Positions 20,127 through 29,864 of a stretch of DNA of 64,000 bases are shown here, piece by piece (the stretch's first letter is position 1; every line of letters begins with the position of its first letter). The stretch lies in the NCBI RefSeq assembly GCF_014193285.1, contig NZ_JACHZE010000001.1, forward strand, positions 868,001 to 932,000, written 5' to 3'. Below the pieces are notes generated by a model. That model saw only the letters and a program-made list of their open reading frames with translations, was not told the origin of the DNA and searched no databases. The DNA is from Atlantibacter sp. RC6 (GTDB taxonomy: Bacteria; Pseudomonadota; Gammaproteobacteria; Enterobacterales; Enterobacteriaceae). A program made the position numbers and the translations under genes.

Positions 20127-21793
20127 GCCTGGCTGACCGCCGCCAGCAGGTTTTGCAGAGTGTGCGTCCCGTCGGTTGAGGGCACGTTAATCTCCACCAC
20201 GGTGGTATGAGGCTGCTGCCAGCCTTCGCTTACGACGGTTTGTAGCGCTTCCCATGTGGTTGGGTTGCGGTACTCAAGGCCAAACATCGCCGCGCCGTGC
20301 TTAAACGACACGTTTTGCGGCATGCAGTAGAAGCGCTCGCGCTCGCTCACCGGCGTGGGCAGCAGCGAGAAGATTTGCCCGCCGTTGTTGTTCACCACAA
20401 TCAGCACCAGCGGCGCAGACACGTGGCGCAACAGCGCCAGGGCGTTTAAATCGTACAGCGCCGAGAGATCCCCGACGATAGCCAGCGTCGGGCGCGCAGT
20501 GCCGCGCTGCACCCCGGCGGCGGTAGAAATCAGCCCGTCGATGCCACTGGCTCCGCGATTGCTCAGCACCGGATAGCCCTGGGGCATCTGCGCCAGCGCG
20601 TCCACCAGACGCACCACCAGGCTGTTGCCGACGAAAAGCTGACCGTTTTCCGGCAACAGCGCTGGCAGGCGATGGGCCAGTTGCGCTTCGCCAAATGGCT
20701 GGGTGGCGGCGTCCGTCAGTTCCCAGGCGGTTTGCGACAGCGCGGTTAATTCTTCAGCCCAGGGCACGCGCTGCTCAGCGGGGTGACGTTCCAGCCATTC
20801 GCTGATGCGCGCCGTTAACCGACGCCCGCGGTGATGGGCCGGATCGAGCCGCCCGATCAGCGAGTCCACCAGCCAGAACTCCTGCGGCTGGCAGTTAGCC
20901 TGCCATTGCAGTAAGCGTTTGCCGGTCAGGCTGCTGCCGAACTGGATAACGATCTGGGCTTGCGCCAATAACGCCTGGGCGCGGGGATTCGCCAGCCATA
21001 AATCGGCGCAGGGCAGCGGCTGCCCGGTTTGCGACAGCACGTCGCTAATCAGCGGCCAGCCGAGGGTTTGCGCCCAGGCCGCCAACTGTTTGCCCTCCTG
21101 CGGCGACATCCGCCCGGCAATGATGACGCCTTTTTTACGCCGCCATGCGCCCCAGTCGTGTTGCAGCGCCGCATGGTGATCTTCTGCCGCCAGCAGCCAG
21201 GGTTGGGCGCCCTGCCACCAGTCGCCCAGCGACTCCTGCCAGGCGAGGCCGGTATCGTCCAGCTCGCCGTACAGCGGCTCGGCAAACGGGCAGTTGATAT
21301 GTAATGCGCCGCCGCGCTGCTGCCCTAACAGCAAATCAATGGACGACACCAGCCATTTAGCGGGCGTCTCCGGGCTGGGCTTGGGTAAATCCAGCGCCGC
21401 GGTGGGATGGGAAGAAAAAATACCTTGCTGGCGGATCGCCTGGTTGGCCCCGCAGTCAATCAGTTCCGGCGGGCGGTCGGCGGTGAGCAGGATTAACTTT
21501 TCGCCAGTCAACCCGGCCTCAATCACCGCCGGATAGAGATTGGCGACCGCCGTGCCGGACGTGACGATCACGGCGACCGGCTCGCCGCTGGCTTTGGCAA
21601 GCCCAAGGGCCAGATGCCCTAATCCACGTTCGTCAAAATGGGTATGGTGAATCAGGTTGCGATTATCCGCCGCCGCCAGCGTCAACGGCGTCGAACGCGA
21701 GCCAGGCGCAATGCAAATATGGCGCACGCCGTGGCGGGTTAATGCTTCGAGGATCACCGTCGCCCAGCGGCGGTTGAAAGTACTAGTTGACAT
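20123..21793 (-). CDS. menD: SEPHCHC synthase MenD
   Basis: MenD is the thiamine-diphosphate enzyme that joins isochorismate and 2-oxoglutarate in the first committed step of menaquinone synthesis. It has 556 residues, equal to E. coli. The N-terminal [11 protein letters not shown], the middle domain, and the ThDP/Mg segment [15 protein letters not shown] with [10 protein letters not shown] are all present. It starts 80 bp after menF and overlaps menH by four bases. Confidence 0.96.
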   Translation of the reverse strand: MSTSTFNRRWATVILEALTRHGVRHICIAPGSRSTPLTLAAADNRNLIHHTHFDERGLGHLALGLAKASGEPVAVIVTSGTAVANLYPAVIEAGLTGEKLILLTADRPPELIDCGANQAIRQQGIFSSHPTAALDLPKPSPETPAKWLVSSIDLLLGQQRGGALHINCPFAEPLYGELDDTGLAWQESLGDWWQGAQPWLLAAEDHHAALQHDWGAWRRKKGVIIAGRMSPQEGKQLAAWAQTLGWPLISDVLSQTGQPLPCADLWLANPRAQALLAQAQIVIQFGSSLTGKRLLQWQANCQPQEFWLVDSLIGRLDPAHHRGRRLTARISEWLERHPAEQRVPWAEELTALSQTAWELTDAATQPFGEAQLAHRLPALLPENGQLFVGNSLVVRLVDALAQMPQGYPVLSNRGASGIDGLISTAAGVQRGTARPTLAIVGDLSALYDLNALALLRHVSAPLVLIVVNNNGGQIFSLLPTPVSERERFYCMPQNVSFKHGAAMFGLEYRNPTTWEALQTVVSEGWQQPHTTVVEINVPSTDGTHTLQNLLAAVSQA

Positions 21794-21873
21794 AAGTTGT
21801 CCGGTATCAATTTTGCCGCTCCATTATAAAGCGCGCGACATTCACTGTTTTGATATGAGTCGGGATTCTGGCG

Positions 21874-23160
21874 TTAGCTCACCAGTAAAGTGCGTAAACC
21901 CGCCGCTTTATTGGTGATCTCCTGCCACTCTTCCTCAGGCTGCGAGCCCGCGACAATACCCGCGCCCGCATACAGCCGCACCGTCTGTTGAGTCACCCGG
22001 GCGCAGCGCAGGGCGACACAAAATTCAGTCTGTTTTAACGAGAGATAACCCGCGGAACCGGCGTACCACTCGCGGACAAAGGATTCATGGGTAGCGATAA
22101 ACCGGCGCGCCGGTTCACGCGGCAGGCCCGCCACCGCCGCCGTGGGCTGAAGCTGGTGCAGGCAAAGGCTGTCGTCGGGCTGGTGCAGTTCGGTCCAGAT
22201 GCAGCGGCGCAGGTGCTGCACTTTGCGCAGCCTGACGATTTGCGGCGGCAGAACGTCCAGCGAACTGACGGCGTTTTGCAGGCGCTGGCAGATATCTTCG
22301 ACCACCAGCATGTTTTCCCGCTGGTTTTTATCGTCTTTCATCAGCCAGTCGCCCAGCGCCTGGGCCTTCGCTTCGTCGGGATGATTCGCCACGGTGCCCG
22401 CCAGCGCTTCGGTACGTAAGGCGCTGTCGATGCGCCGCCATAAGCGCTCCGGGCTGGAGCCTAAAAAGGCATCGTCCGGCGCAAACGCCATAAAGTAGTG
22501 ATAGCAGTGAAGATTGACGCGGCGGCTGGCCGCCATAAACGCCGCCGCGCTCACCGGCGATGAAAATTGCAGGTCGCTGGCGCGGGCGGCAACCACTTTC
22601 TCAAACTGCCCCGCTGCGATGGCGTCTGTCGCCTGGTTGATCAATTGGGTCCAGCCTGCACGATCGGGGAAATGGCGTTCGCCTATGCAATCAAGCGGTG
22701 CGGTGGGCAGCGGTTGGCCGGGAGTAAGCGCATCAATAAACGCCAGCGCGGCGCGGGCGTCGTCGGCCAGCGAATGGTCGCTACACACCGTCAGCGCCAG
22801 GGTCACGCCGCCGCCGTGTCGCCGCCATTCCAGGCGCGGCAGAAACAGGGCGCTGCGCTCGGTATCAAAGGCGTTTAAACCCCAAATCCGCAGCGCGGGG
22901 TCGGACTGGTTTGCCAGGAACGCCTGGGCGGCATCGAAGGTAGAAAAATGGCGGCTCGCGCCCAGCGCCGCGACCTCTTCGTCGCCGTTACGCTGCTGCC
23001 AGTAAAACTGCGGGTAAACCGGCTGGCTGGCAAGCCAGGCGAGCGGGTCAGTTTGATTCAGGGAGACCGGTACAGCGAAGCGCCGTACACCGGGGGAGAC
23101 AGGAAATTCTGCGCGCAATTGTTGCGCGATTTGCTGCAACGCGGTGGAGATGGAATGCAC
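21874..23160 (-). CDS. menF: Isochorismate synthase MenF
   Basis: MenF converts chorismate to isochorismate for menaquinone. It has 428 residues (E. coli: 431) and is of the chorismate-binding MST family. The general base is Lys188 in FEKVVAARAS, and the general acid Glu lies in RTEALAGTVA. The C-terminal VRLYAGAGIVAGSQPEEEW is conserved. The start is GTG with GAGG five bases upstream. It heads the men operon. A perfect -10 TATAAT (minus strand, 23195-23190) lies about 30 bases upstream. Confidence 0.95.
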   Translation of the reverse strand: MHSISTALQQIAQQLRAEFPVSPGVRRFAVPVSLNQTDPLAWLASQPVYPQFYWQQRNGDEEVAALGASRHFSTFDAAQAFLANQSDPALRIWGLNAFDTERSALFLPRLEWRRHGGGVTLALTVCSDHSLADDARAALAFIDALTPGQPLPTAPLDCIGERHFPDRAGWTQLINQATDAIAAGQFEKVVAARASDLQFSSPVSAAAFMAASRRVNLHCYHYFMAFAPDDAFLGSSPERLWRRIDSALRTEALAGTVANHPDEAKAQALGDWLMKDDKNQRENMLVVEDICQRLQNAVSSLDVLPPQIVRLRKVQHLRRCIWTELHQPDDSLCLHQLQPTAAVAGLPREPARRFIATHESFVREWYAGSAGYLSLKQTEFCVALRCARVTQQTVRLYAGAGIVAGSQPEEEWQEITNKAAGLRTLLVS

Positions 23161-23189
23161 GTGTACCTCGTTTCCCTGAAAAACCCCGC

Positions 23190-23218
23190 ATTATACGTGG
23201 TCTGGTGGGTAAACAAAA
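23190..23218 (-). promoter_or_regulatory. Probable menF promoter
   Basis: On the minus strand TATAAT (23195-23190) is preceded at 17 bp by the weak -35 TTTTGT (23218-23213). The placement just upstream of the menF GTG is right for the men operon promoter. The weak -35 suggests an activator could be needed; none is identified. Confidence 0.5.
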
Positions 23219-23240
23219 TTACACTCATTGGGGGATATCG

Positions 23241-23265
23241 CCTCACCCCTGCATCAGGGGTGAGG
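23241..23265. terminator. 10-bp GC hairpin between elaB and menF
   Basis: A perfect stem CCTCACCCCT / AGGGGTGAGG (23241-23250 with 23256-23265), loop GCATC, follows the elaB stop. No T run follows on the minus strand, so it is either a weak terminator or an RNA-stabilising hairpin. Confidence 0.5.
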
Positions 23266-23274
23266 TAGCCGCGT

Positions 23275-23586
23275 TTAGCGGCGGGCCAGCAGGATACCCA
23301 GCACCAGACCGGCGGCAGCGCCAATACCGATACCTTTCCACGGCTGCTCATGAACGTAATCGTCGGCACGATACACCGCTTTTTTGGCCCGATAGTAATA
23401 ATTATCGGACGCGTTGGACACGCGAGCCTTAACATCATGGAGTGCCTGCTCGGCACGGGCTTTTAGTTCGATGTATTTCTGATCCGCCGGATCGCCCGAC
23501 GAGCGCAGTACTTCTTCAAGCGTTTCGCTAAGCAGTGACAAATCATCATCAATCCGGGTATTGAACTGTTCGTTATTCTGAGTCAT
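23275..23586 (-). CDS. elaB: ElaB, tail-anchored DUF883 ribosome-associated membrane protein
   Basis: ElaB is a small stress-related protein with a single C-terminal membrane anchor. It has 103 residues (E. coli: 101). Residues 1-75 are charged and helix-forming (LLSETLEEVLRSSGDPADQKY). Residues 80-100 (GIGIGAAAGLVLGILLA) are the anchor, ending in the conserved ARR. In E. coli it associates with stationary-phase ribosomes at the inner membrane; that role is taken from the family. It is transcribed on its own between men and elaA. Confidence 0.92.
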   Translation of the reverse strand: MTQNNEQFNTRIDDDLSLLSETLEEVLRSSGDPADQKYIELKARAEQALHDVKARVSNASDNYYYRAKKAVYRADDYVHEQPWKGIGIGAAAGLVLGILLARR

Positions 23587-23652
23587 CGCTTCTCTCCATC
23601 AGGATTTAACATACGTCAGCTAAATATAGACAAGGGAAGCGCTTTTTGCCGC

Positions 23653-24102
23653 TTATTCTCTTGCCATTCCAATATGGGGAATGCCGTCTTCATCGTACAC
23701 CTCGGTGACCGGCGCAAAGCCAAAGCGCTGATAAAACGCCTGTAAATGCGCCTGCGCGCCAAGGTACAATGCCTTGTCAGGCCAGTGATGTAGGCATGAG
23801 GCGAGCGTTTGGCTCATCAACTGCTGGCCAAGTTTTTCGCCGCGCAGGCTGGCGTCGACAATCACCCGGCCAATCACTACCGGCTCAAAATCATTATCGC
23901 TTTTCAGAATCCTCGCATAAGCCACCAGCCTGCCGTCGTGCCAGCCCAGAATATGGCGGTTCTCTCCCACCAGATCGTCACCGTCGATATCCTGATAGGC
24001 GCAGGTTTGCTCAACCACAAACACCGCACAACGCAGTTGCAATACCGCATACAGCGTTGGGACATCGAATTCTGAATGGTGAAGATCTTGCCAGTGAATC
24101 AT
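23653..24102 (-). CDS. elaA: GNAT family N-acetyltransferase ElaA
   Basis: ElaA is a 149-residue GNAT-fold acetyltransferase (E. coli: 153) of unknown substrate. The acetyl-CoA segment is VIGRVIVDASLRGEKLGQQLM, and the C-terminal FYQRFGFAPVTEVYDEDGIPH is typical of the ElaA family. The start MIHWQDLHHSEF matches E. coli; an in-frame ATG at 24180 would extend into rbn and is rejected. It is divergent from rbn with 65 bp between them. Confidence 0.92.
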   Translation of the reverse strand: MIHWQDLHHSEFDVPTLYAVLQLRCAVFVVEQTCAYQDIDGDDLVGENRHILGWHDGRLVAYARILKSDNDFEPVVIGRVIVDASLRGEKLGQQLMSQTLASCLHHWPDKALYLGAQAHLQAFYQRFGFAPVTEVYDEDGIPHIGMARE

Positions 24103-24167
24103 AGAGCGCTCCTGTATGGTGCATAATGGTCGTTCTGATAGTAAAACATTCATAAGGAAAACGCGGG

Positions 24168-25082
24168 ATGGAATTGACATTTTTAGGCACCTCAGCAGGC
24201 GTGCCCTGCAAAACCCGCAATGTGACGTCGATGGTATTTAACCCGATGAATAACCAACCGCAGTACTGGCTGTTTGACTGCGGCGAGGGCACCCAGCATC
24301 AAATGCTGCATACGGCGTTTAATCCCGGCAAGCTCAGCAAGATTTTTATCACCCACCTGCACGGCGACCATATTTTTGGCCTGCCGGGGCTGTTATGCAG
24401 CCGCTCGATGGCGGGCAATGAAAACCCGCTGACGGTGTATGGCCCGCAGGGCATACGGCAGTTTATTGAAATGGCGTTGCAGCTCAGCGGCTCCTGGACC
24501 GGGTTTCCGCTGGAGATTGTTGAGATTACCGCGGGCGAGGTGTTTTGCGACGCCGAATTCCGCGTAACGGCGTATCCCCTCACCCATCCGGTGGAATGCT
24601 ATGGCTACCGCATCGAGCAGCACGACAAACCCGGCGCGCTCAATGCCGCACGCTTAAAGGCGGAAGGCGTTATGCCAGGCCCGCATTTTCAGCACCTTAA
24701 GCGTGGCGAAACCGTCACGCTTGAAGATGGTCGCGTCATCCACGGCCAGGACTATTTAGGCCCTATGCAGAAAGGCAAAACCCTGGCGATTTTCGGCGAT
24801 ACCGGGCCGACGCCTGACGCCGTCGCGCTGGCGCAGGGTGTGGATTTGATGGTCCATGAAACTACCCTGGAAGCCGCGATGGCGGAAAAAGCCAACAGCC
24901 GGGGGCATTCGACCACGGTACAGGCCGCCGAAGTCGCCAAAGCCGCAGGCGTCGGGCGATTAGTGATTACGCATTTCAGTTCGCGTTATGACGAGACAGG
25001 CTGCGATGCGCTACTGCGCGAGTGCCGGGAAATCTTCCCTGACACCCTCGCCGCAGCAGATTTTTTGACGGTACAGATATAA
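24168..25082 (+). CDS. rbn: Ribonuclease BN / RNase Z
   Basis: Rbn is a zinc phosphodiesterase of the metallo-beta-lactamase fold that trims tRNA 3' ends and has exo- and endonuclease activity. It has 304 residues (E. coli: 305). The zinc motif HLHGDH with the preceding His reads [11 protein letters not shown] (residues 62-72); further ligands are in PLTHPVE, IFGDTG and ITHFSSRY. It ends against a terminator shared with convergent yfbK. Confidence 0.95.
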   Translation: MELTFLGTSAGVPCKTRNVTSMVFNPMNNQPQYWLFDCGEGTQHQMLHTAFNPGKLSKIFITHLHGDHIFGLPGLLCSRSMAGNENPLTVYGPQGIRQFIEMALQLSGSWTGFPLEIVEITAGEVFCDAEFRVTAYPLTHPVECYGYRIEQHDKPGALNAARLKAEGVMPGPHFQHLKRGETVTLEDGRVIHGQDYLGPMQKGKTLAIFGDTGPTPDAVALAQGVDLMVHETTLEAAMAEKANSRGHSTTVQAAEVAKAAGVGRLVITHFSSRYDETGCDALLRECREIFPDTLAAADFLTVQI

Positions 25083-25107
25083 AAAAAACCGCCAACAAGT
25101 GGCGGTT
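25082..25107 (-). terminator. yfbK terminator, copy 1 of an identical 26-bp element
   Basis: On the minus strand the stem AACCGCC / GGCGGTT is followed by seven T residues. It lies 13 bases after the yfbK stop and next to the convergent rbn stop. The same 26 bases occur again at 26750-26775, with core CCGCCAACAAGTGGCGG on the plus strand. Confidence 0.88.
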
Positions 25108-25120
25108 ATGGCTATCAACA

Positions 25121-26665
25121 CTATTTTTCCAGTTTCCCGGACAGTTTTACCAACTGGATAAATTCAGCCCGGTATCCGTTAGTGTCTTCGCCGCGCGCCG
25201 CGCTTGCCCATTGGGCGATTTGCTCCCAGGAAGTGGCGGCAAGGTAGCTGGAACCACGCAGTTTCTGCCCCCAGGCTGCCACAGCGCTCTGGAAACGCAT
25301 CTCCTGTGACGCGGAGTCAAACGCGGTACTAAGCCGTGCCGCCGTCACCGGTTCGCTCATTAACTGGCTATCGCCGCCTTGCGGGGCTTTCCAGCGCAGA
25401 TTAATAAACGCAAGCTCATCGGATTTTCCTTGCGCCGGATTTTGCTTACCGTAACGCAGCGGGTTAACTGACGGTTTCTGTCCGGCTAACGTCAGCTCAA
25501 ACAGGACGGTAACGCGTTTACCGGCGCCGATATCCCCGGCGTCTACCGCGTCATTATTGAAATCTTCATCCCGCAACTGGCGTTTTTCATAACCAATCTG
25601 ACGATACTCAATCACACGCTGTGGATTGAATTCAATTTGCGCTTTGACATCTTTCGCGACGGTGATCAGCGTTTGGTGCATTTCATCATTAAGCACCTTT
25701 TTCGCTTCGGACAGCGAATCGAGGTAGCTGTAGTTGCCGTTACCCACATCGGCGACTTTGACCATCATGGCTTCGTTGAAATTATCGCTACCTACGCCAA
25801 GGGTCGAGAGCGTAATGCCGGTGTCGCGCTTTTGTTTAATCAGGGCTTCAAGTTGTTTGGTATCGCTGATCCCGACGTTAAAATCGCCGTCGGTGGCCAG
25901 TAAAATTCGGTTCACACCGTTTTTAATAAACCCTTTTTCCGCCTGCTGATAAGCCAGGCGAATACCCGCTTCGCCGCTGGTCGCGCCGCTGGCATTCAGC
26001 CCCTCAATAGCATGGCGAATGGTTGATTTGTCACTGCCGGAGGTCGAAGGCAGCGCCACACGCTCTTCTCCGGAATAAGTGACAATCGCCACGCGATCCT
26101 GGTCGCGTAATTCGTCGACCAGCAGTTTCAACGAGGATTGGAGCAGCGGCAGTTTGGCCGGTTCATCCATCGACCCGGACACATCCACCAGGAACACTAA
26201 GTTGGCGGGGGGCAGTTCGGCGGTTTTGATGTCTTTCGCCTGAATATTCACCCGCAGCAGCGTGCGTTCGCGGTTCCAGGGCGCAGGGGCCAGTTCATAA
26301 TCAACCACAAAGGGCTGGCTATTGTGGCTTTTGTCGGAAATGGGCTTCGCCTCTGCGGGGAAATAATTCATCATCTCTTCCACGCGTACCGCATCTTCTG
26401 GCGGGTAAATGCCGTCATTCAGGAAACGCCGTACATTGGCATAGCTGCCGGTATCCACATCCAGACTGAACGTCGCCAGCGGCTGTTGACTAACCTGTTT
26501 AACTGGGTTGTCATCGTAGTGTTCGTAGCGCGCGGTATTAGCTATCGGCGCGGGTGCTGCGCGTCCCCGTAATTCATAACTTGCCTGATGCGGATAATGA
26601 GGGTTACTGCATCCTGCCGCCAGTAATCCCATCACCACTGTCAATTTCACTGCTTTGCTAAACAT
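25121..26665 (-). CDS. yfbK: YfbK, von Willebrand factor A-domain lipoprotein
   Basis: This is a 514-residue predicted lipoprotein with a VWA domain. The N-terminus MFSKAVKLTVVMGLLAAGCS has a lipobox with Cys19 as the lipidated residue. The VWA metal site DVSGS starts at Asp161, with the later ATDGDFN segment. A C-terminal DUF3520-type region follows. It is about 60 residues shorter than E. coli YfbK, the difference lying in the low-complexity N-terminal linker. A GTG six bases upstream overlaps the AGGAG, so the ATG at 26665 was chosen. Function is unknown. Both ends are bounded by identical terminators. Confidence 0.9.
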   Translation of the reverse strand: MFSKAVKLTVVMGLLAAGCSNPHYPHQASYELRGRAAPAPIANTARYEHYDDNPVKQVSQQPLATFSLDVDTGSYANVRRFLNDGIYPPEDAVRVEEMMNYFPAEAKPISDKSHNSQPFVVDYELAPAPWNRERTLLRVNIQAKDIKTAELPPANLVFLVDVSGSMDEPAKLPLLQSSLKLLVDELRDQDRVAIVTYSGEERVALPSTSGSDKSTIRHAIEGLNASGATSGEAGIRLAYQQAEKGFIKNGVNRILLATDGDFNVGISDTKQLEALIKQKRDTGITLSTLGVGSDNFNEAMMVKVADVGNGNYSYLDSLSEAKKVLNDEMHQTLITVAKDVKAQIEFNPQRVIEYRQIGYEKRQLRDEDFNNDAVDAGDIGAGKRVTVLFELTLAGQKPSVNPLRYGKQNPAQGKSDELAFINLRWKAPQGGDSQLMSEPVTAARLSTAFDSASQEMRFQSAVAAWGQKLRGSSYLAATSWEQIAQWASAARGEDTNGYRAEFIQLVKLSGKLEK

Positions 26666-26749
26666 AAACACTCCTTTGTTTTCGACGGTTAACCCTATCG
26701 CTTAATACTTGCCCTTCCCACCCAACTGAATCTGAAATACTGCACCCAT

Positions 26750-26775
26750 AAAAAAACCGCCAACAAGTGGCGGTT
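26750..26775 (-). terminator. nuo operon terminator, copy 2 of the 26-bp element
   Basis: Identical to 25082-25107. On the minus strand it follows the nuoN stop by about 19 bases, with stem AACCGCC / GGCGGTT and seven T residues. It should terminate the nuo transcript before yfbK. Confidence 0.9.
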
Positions 26776-26794
26776 TCGTTCAGGTCATTAGCTG

Positions 26795-28252
26795 TTACAT
26801 CAGCGGTTCGGCTAACTGTACCAGGCTAATCAGCGGCTGCGGCCATACGCCCAGCACCAGCACCAGCAGTGCGGAGATCAGCACCACGATACCGCCTGCG
26901 CTGTACTGCCAGTTAGACGGCGCATCGCGGTTCAACTGCTGCGGCGCGTTCAGGTACAGGCTCACCGCTACGCGCAGGTAGTAGTAAAGACCAATCGCAG
27001 AACCCACCACCACGGCGGCAACCAGCCACCACAGGCTATCCTGCACACCGACCGCCAGCACGTAGAATTTACCGATAAAGCCCAGCGTCATCGGGATACC
27101 CGCCAGCGACAGCATCATCACCGTCATCACCGCCGACAGGATCGGACGGTGCCAGAACAGGCCACGGTAGGAGTACAGCGAGTCGGCGTCCGGGCCACGG
27201 TACGGGCTGGACATCAGGCTCACCACGCCGAACGCGCCGAGGCTGCTGAACAGGTAACCGGCCAGATACACGCCCACGGTTTCCATCGACATCTGGCCGC
27301 TTTGCAGCGCAATCAGCGCCACCAGCAGATAGCCCAGGTGAGAGATGGAAGAGTAACCCAGCAGACGTTTAATGTTGGTCTGGCTGAGCGCCATCAGGTT
27401 ACCGAAGATAATCGACACGAACGCGATAATACCCAGCACCACGCGAATCGCTTCGCTGTCGCCCACCGGCGCGTACAGGAACAGACGCATCACCACGCTG
27501 AAGATGGCGATTTTGCTGGCGGTCGCCAGGAAGGTGGAGACCGGCGCAGGCGCGCCCTGATACACATCCGGCGTCCACAGGTGGAACGGCACCAGAGAGA
27601 GTTTGAAGCCCAGACCGACGATCATCATCCCCAGGCCCGCCAGCAACAGCGGCTCGTGCAGCATATTGTCCGCCAGGCTCTTGCCGAGGCTGACAAACGA
27701 CAGGCTGCCGGACTCCGCATACACCAGCGCCATACCGAACAGCAGGAACGATGAGGCCGCCGCCGACAGAATGGTGTACTTGATACTGGCTTCCAGCGAA
27801 CGTTTCTGGCGATATGCATAGCCGATCAGGCCAAACAGCGGCAGGGAGATCAGCTCGATACCCAGGAACAGCGAGGCCAGGTGGTTGGCGTTAGCCAGCA
27901 GAATGCCGCCCAGCGCCGCGATCAACACCAGAAGATAGAACTCTTCTTTGTTGTCGTAATAGCCCTCTAACCACGGGTAAGCGAAGGTACAGGTGGCGAG
28001 GCTCGCCAACAGCACCAGGCCGGTGTAGAACATGGCGTAGCCGTCAACGCGCATCAGCGGCGTGACGTCCATCGCCCCCGCCTGGCCGACAAACCAGAGG
28101 GAGATTAACGCGGCGTTAAGGCCGACCACCGAGATTGTGGCATTCACAAAGTGGTTGCGTCGCCACGCAATGGAGAGCATCACCACCACTACCGTAAAGC
28201 CCACGACGAGCAGCGGTAGCAGCGCGATCAGTTGTTGTGGAGTTATTGTCAT
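26795..28252 (-). CDS. nuoN: NADH:quinone oxidoreductase subunit N
   Basis: NuoN is one of the three antiporter-like proton-pumping subunits in the membrane arm of complex I. It has 485 residues, equal to E. coli, and is almost entirely hydrophobic (14 helices in the known structure). The Mrp-type core includes [30 protein letters not shown] and the [10 protein letters not shown] segment. It is the last gene of the nuo operon, six bases after nuoM, and is followed by a strong terminator. Confidence 0.97.
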   Translation of the reverse strand: MTITPQQLIALLPLLVVGFTVVVVMLSIAWRRNHFVNATISVVGLNAALISLWFVGQAGAMDVTPLMRVDGYAMFYTGLVLLASLATCTFAYPWLEGYYDNKEEFYLLVLIAALGGILLANANHLASLFLGIELISLPLFGLIGYAYRQKRSLEASIKYTILSAAASSFLLFGMALVYAESGSLSFVSLGKSLADNMLHEPLLLAGLGMMIVGLGFKLSLVPFHLWTPDVYQGAPAPVSTFLATASKIAIFSVVMRLFLYAPVGDSEAIRVVLGIIAFVSIIFGNLMALSQTNIKRLLGYSSISHLGYLLVALIALQSGQMSMETVGVYLAGYLFSSLGAFGVVSLMSSPYRGPDADSLYSYRGLFWHRPILSAVMTVMMLSLAGIPMTLGFIGKFYVLAVGVQDSLWWLVAAVVVGSAIGLYYYLRVAVSLYLNAPQQLNRDAPSNWQYSAGGIVVLISALLVLVLGVWPQPLISLVQLAEPLM

Positions 28253-28258
28253 GGCGAA

Positions 28259-29788
28259 TTACGGCCTTGTAGTAGAAACAGAATTAACAAACCACTGCTG
28301 GATGTTGCCCATAGCAGAATGCGAGGTATCCAGAATCGGCTGCGGATAGAAGCCAAGCAGCACCAACAGCGCTACCAGCAACAGAATAATAAACAGCTCG
28401 CGCAGTGACATCCCTGGCAGATCCTGGTTGCTCAACTGGCTTTTCGCTTTACCGAAGTAAGCGCGATGCAGCATCGCCAGCGAGTAAACCGACGCAAACA
28501 CCAGACCGAAGGTAGAAATCACGGTGATCACCGGCACAACCTGGAAGCTGCCGAACAGGATCATGAATTCACCGACGAAGTTACCGGTGCCCGGCATACC
28601 CAGCGTCGCCACCGCGAAGAACATCGACAGCGCAGGCAGCCACTTAATTTTGCTCCACAGGCCGCCCATCATCCGCATATCACGGGTGTGCAGACGCTCA
28701 TACAGCTGGCCGCAGATAATAAACAGACCCGCCGCCGACAAGCCGTGAGCGATCATCTGGATCACTGCGCCCTGGTAAGCGAGCTGGCTGCCGGTGTAGA
28801 TGGCGATCAGCACGAAGCCCATATGGGAAACGGAGGTGTAAGCGATCAGGCGTTTGATGTCGTATTGGGTAAAAGCCATCCACGCGCCGTAGAAAATACC
28901 GATCACGCCCAGCCACATGGCAATAGGGGCAAACTCCGCAGAGGCGTTCGGGAACAGCGGCAGCGAGAAGCGCAGCAGACCATAGGCCGCGGTTTTCAGC
29001 AAAATCCCCGCCAGGTCGACAGAACCCGCCGTCGGCGCCTGGGAGTGCGCATCCGGTAACCAACCGTGCAGCGGCACTACCGGCATTTTTACTGCGAAGG
29101 CGATGAAGAAACCAAGCATCAGCAACCATTCAACGTTATGAGACATCGGCGTTTTCAGCAGTTGCTCATAGTTGAAGGTCCAGACGTCGGTGGCGTTGTA
29201 GTGCACAAACACCAGCGACAGAATGGCAATCAGCATCACCAGGCCGCTTGCCTGGGTGTAGATGAAGAATTTGGTGGCCGCCGTGATACGCGTTTTCCCG
29301 TCAGAGGCTTTATGCCCCCACAGCGCGATGAGGAAGTACATCGGCACCAGCATCATTTCCCAGAAGAAGAAGAACAGGAACATATCGATGGCAAGGAACA
29401 CACCGATAACGCCGCCCAGGATCCACATCAGGTTAAGGTGAAAGAAGCCCTGATATTTCTCGATCTCGTTCCAGGAACAGAGCACAGCCAGCACGCCCAG
29501 CAGACCGGTCAACACCACCATCAGCAGTGAAAGGCCGTCGATTGCCAGGTGAATGGTGATCCCGAAGCGGGGGATCCATTGCATCACAAACTCAGACTGC
29601 CACTGCGGCAGGCCCGCTGCTTGCGTTAATCCGTACCCGCCCTGCAACCACAATTGCAAAGAGAGCGCCAGCGTCAGTCCCATTGTGATCAGCGCGATCC
29701 AGCGCGGAACCTTCACGCCGAAGCGTTCGGTCTGCCAGCACAGAAAGCCGCCGATAAAGGGAATCAGTATTAGCCAGGGTAGTAACAT
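28259..29788 (-). CDS. nuoM: NADH:quinone oxidoreductase subunit M
   Basis: NuoM is an antiporter-like proton-pumping subunit of complex I, 509 residues from MLLPWLILIPF (E. coli: 509). Conserved pump residues lie in FFFWEMMLVPMYF and AVKMPVVPLHGWLPDAHSQ. An in-frame ATG 12 bases upstream (29800) is directly adjacent to AAGGA; 29788 matches the E. coli start, although the spacing is then long (12), so the start is not certain. A hairpin precedes the ribosome-binding site. Confidence 0.96.
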   Translation of the reverse strand: MLLPWLILIPFIGGFLCWQTERFGVKVPRWIALITMGLTLALSLQLWLQGGYGLTQAAGLPQWQSEFVMQWIPRFGITIHLAIDGLSLLMVVLTGLLGVLAVLCSWNEIEKYQGFFHLNLMWILGGVIGVFLAIDMFLFFFFWEMMLVPMYFLIALWGHKASDGKTRITAATKFFIYTQASGLVMLIAILSLVFVHYNATDVWTFNYEQLLKTPMSHNVEWLLMLGFFIAFAVKMPVVPLHGWLPDAHSQAPTAGSVDLAGILLKTAAYGLLRFSLPLFPNASAEFAPIAMWLGVIGIFYGAWMAFTQYDIKRLIAYTSVSHMGFVLIAIYTGSQLAYQGAVIQMIAHGLSAAGLFIICGQLYERLHTRDMRMMGGLWSKIKWLPALSMFFAVATLGMPGTGNFVGEFMILFGSFQVVPVITVISTFGLVFASVYSLAMLHRAYFGKAKSQLSNQDLPGMSLRELFIILLLVALLVLLGFYPQPILDTSHSAMGNIQQWFVNSVSTTRP

Positions 29789-29809
29789 GGCGATTTGCAT
29801 TCCTTTTTA

Positions 29810-29828
29810 AGGCCCTCAGAAAGGGCCT
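29810..29828. other. Hairpin immediately upstream of the nuoM ribosome-binding site
   Basis: A perfect 7-bp stem AGGCCCT / AGGGCCT (29810-29816 with 29822-29828) lies in the nuoL-nuoM gap, ending about five bases before the AAGGA of nuoM on the minus strand. It could affect nuoM translation or protect mRNA ends. Confidence 0.5.
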
Positions 29829-29864
29829 GATTTTCAACGAATTCTTTTAAAATTCACTTATCAA

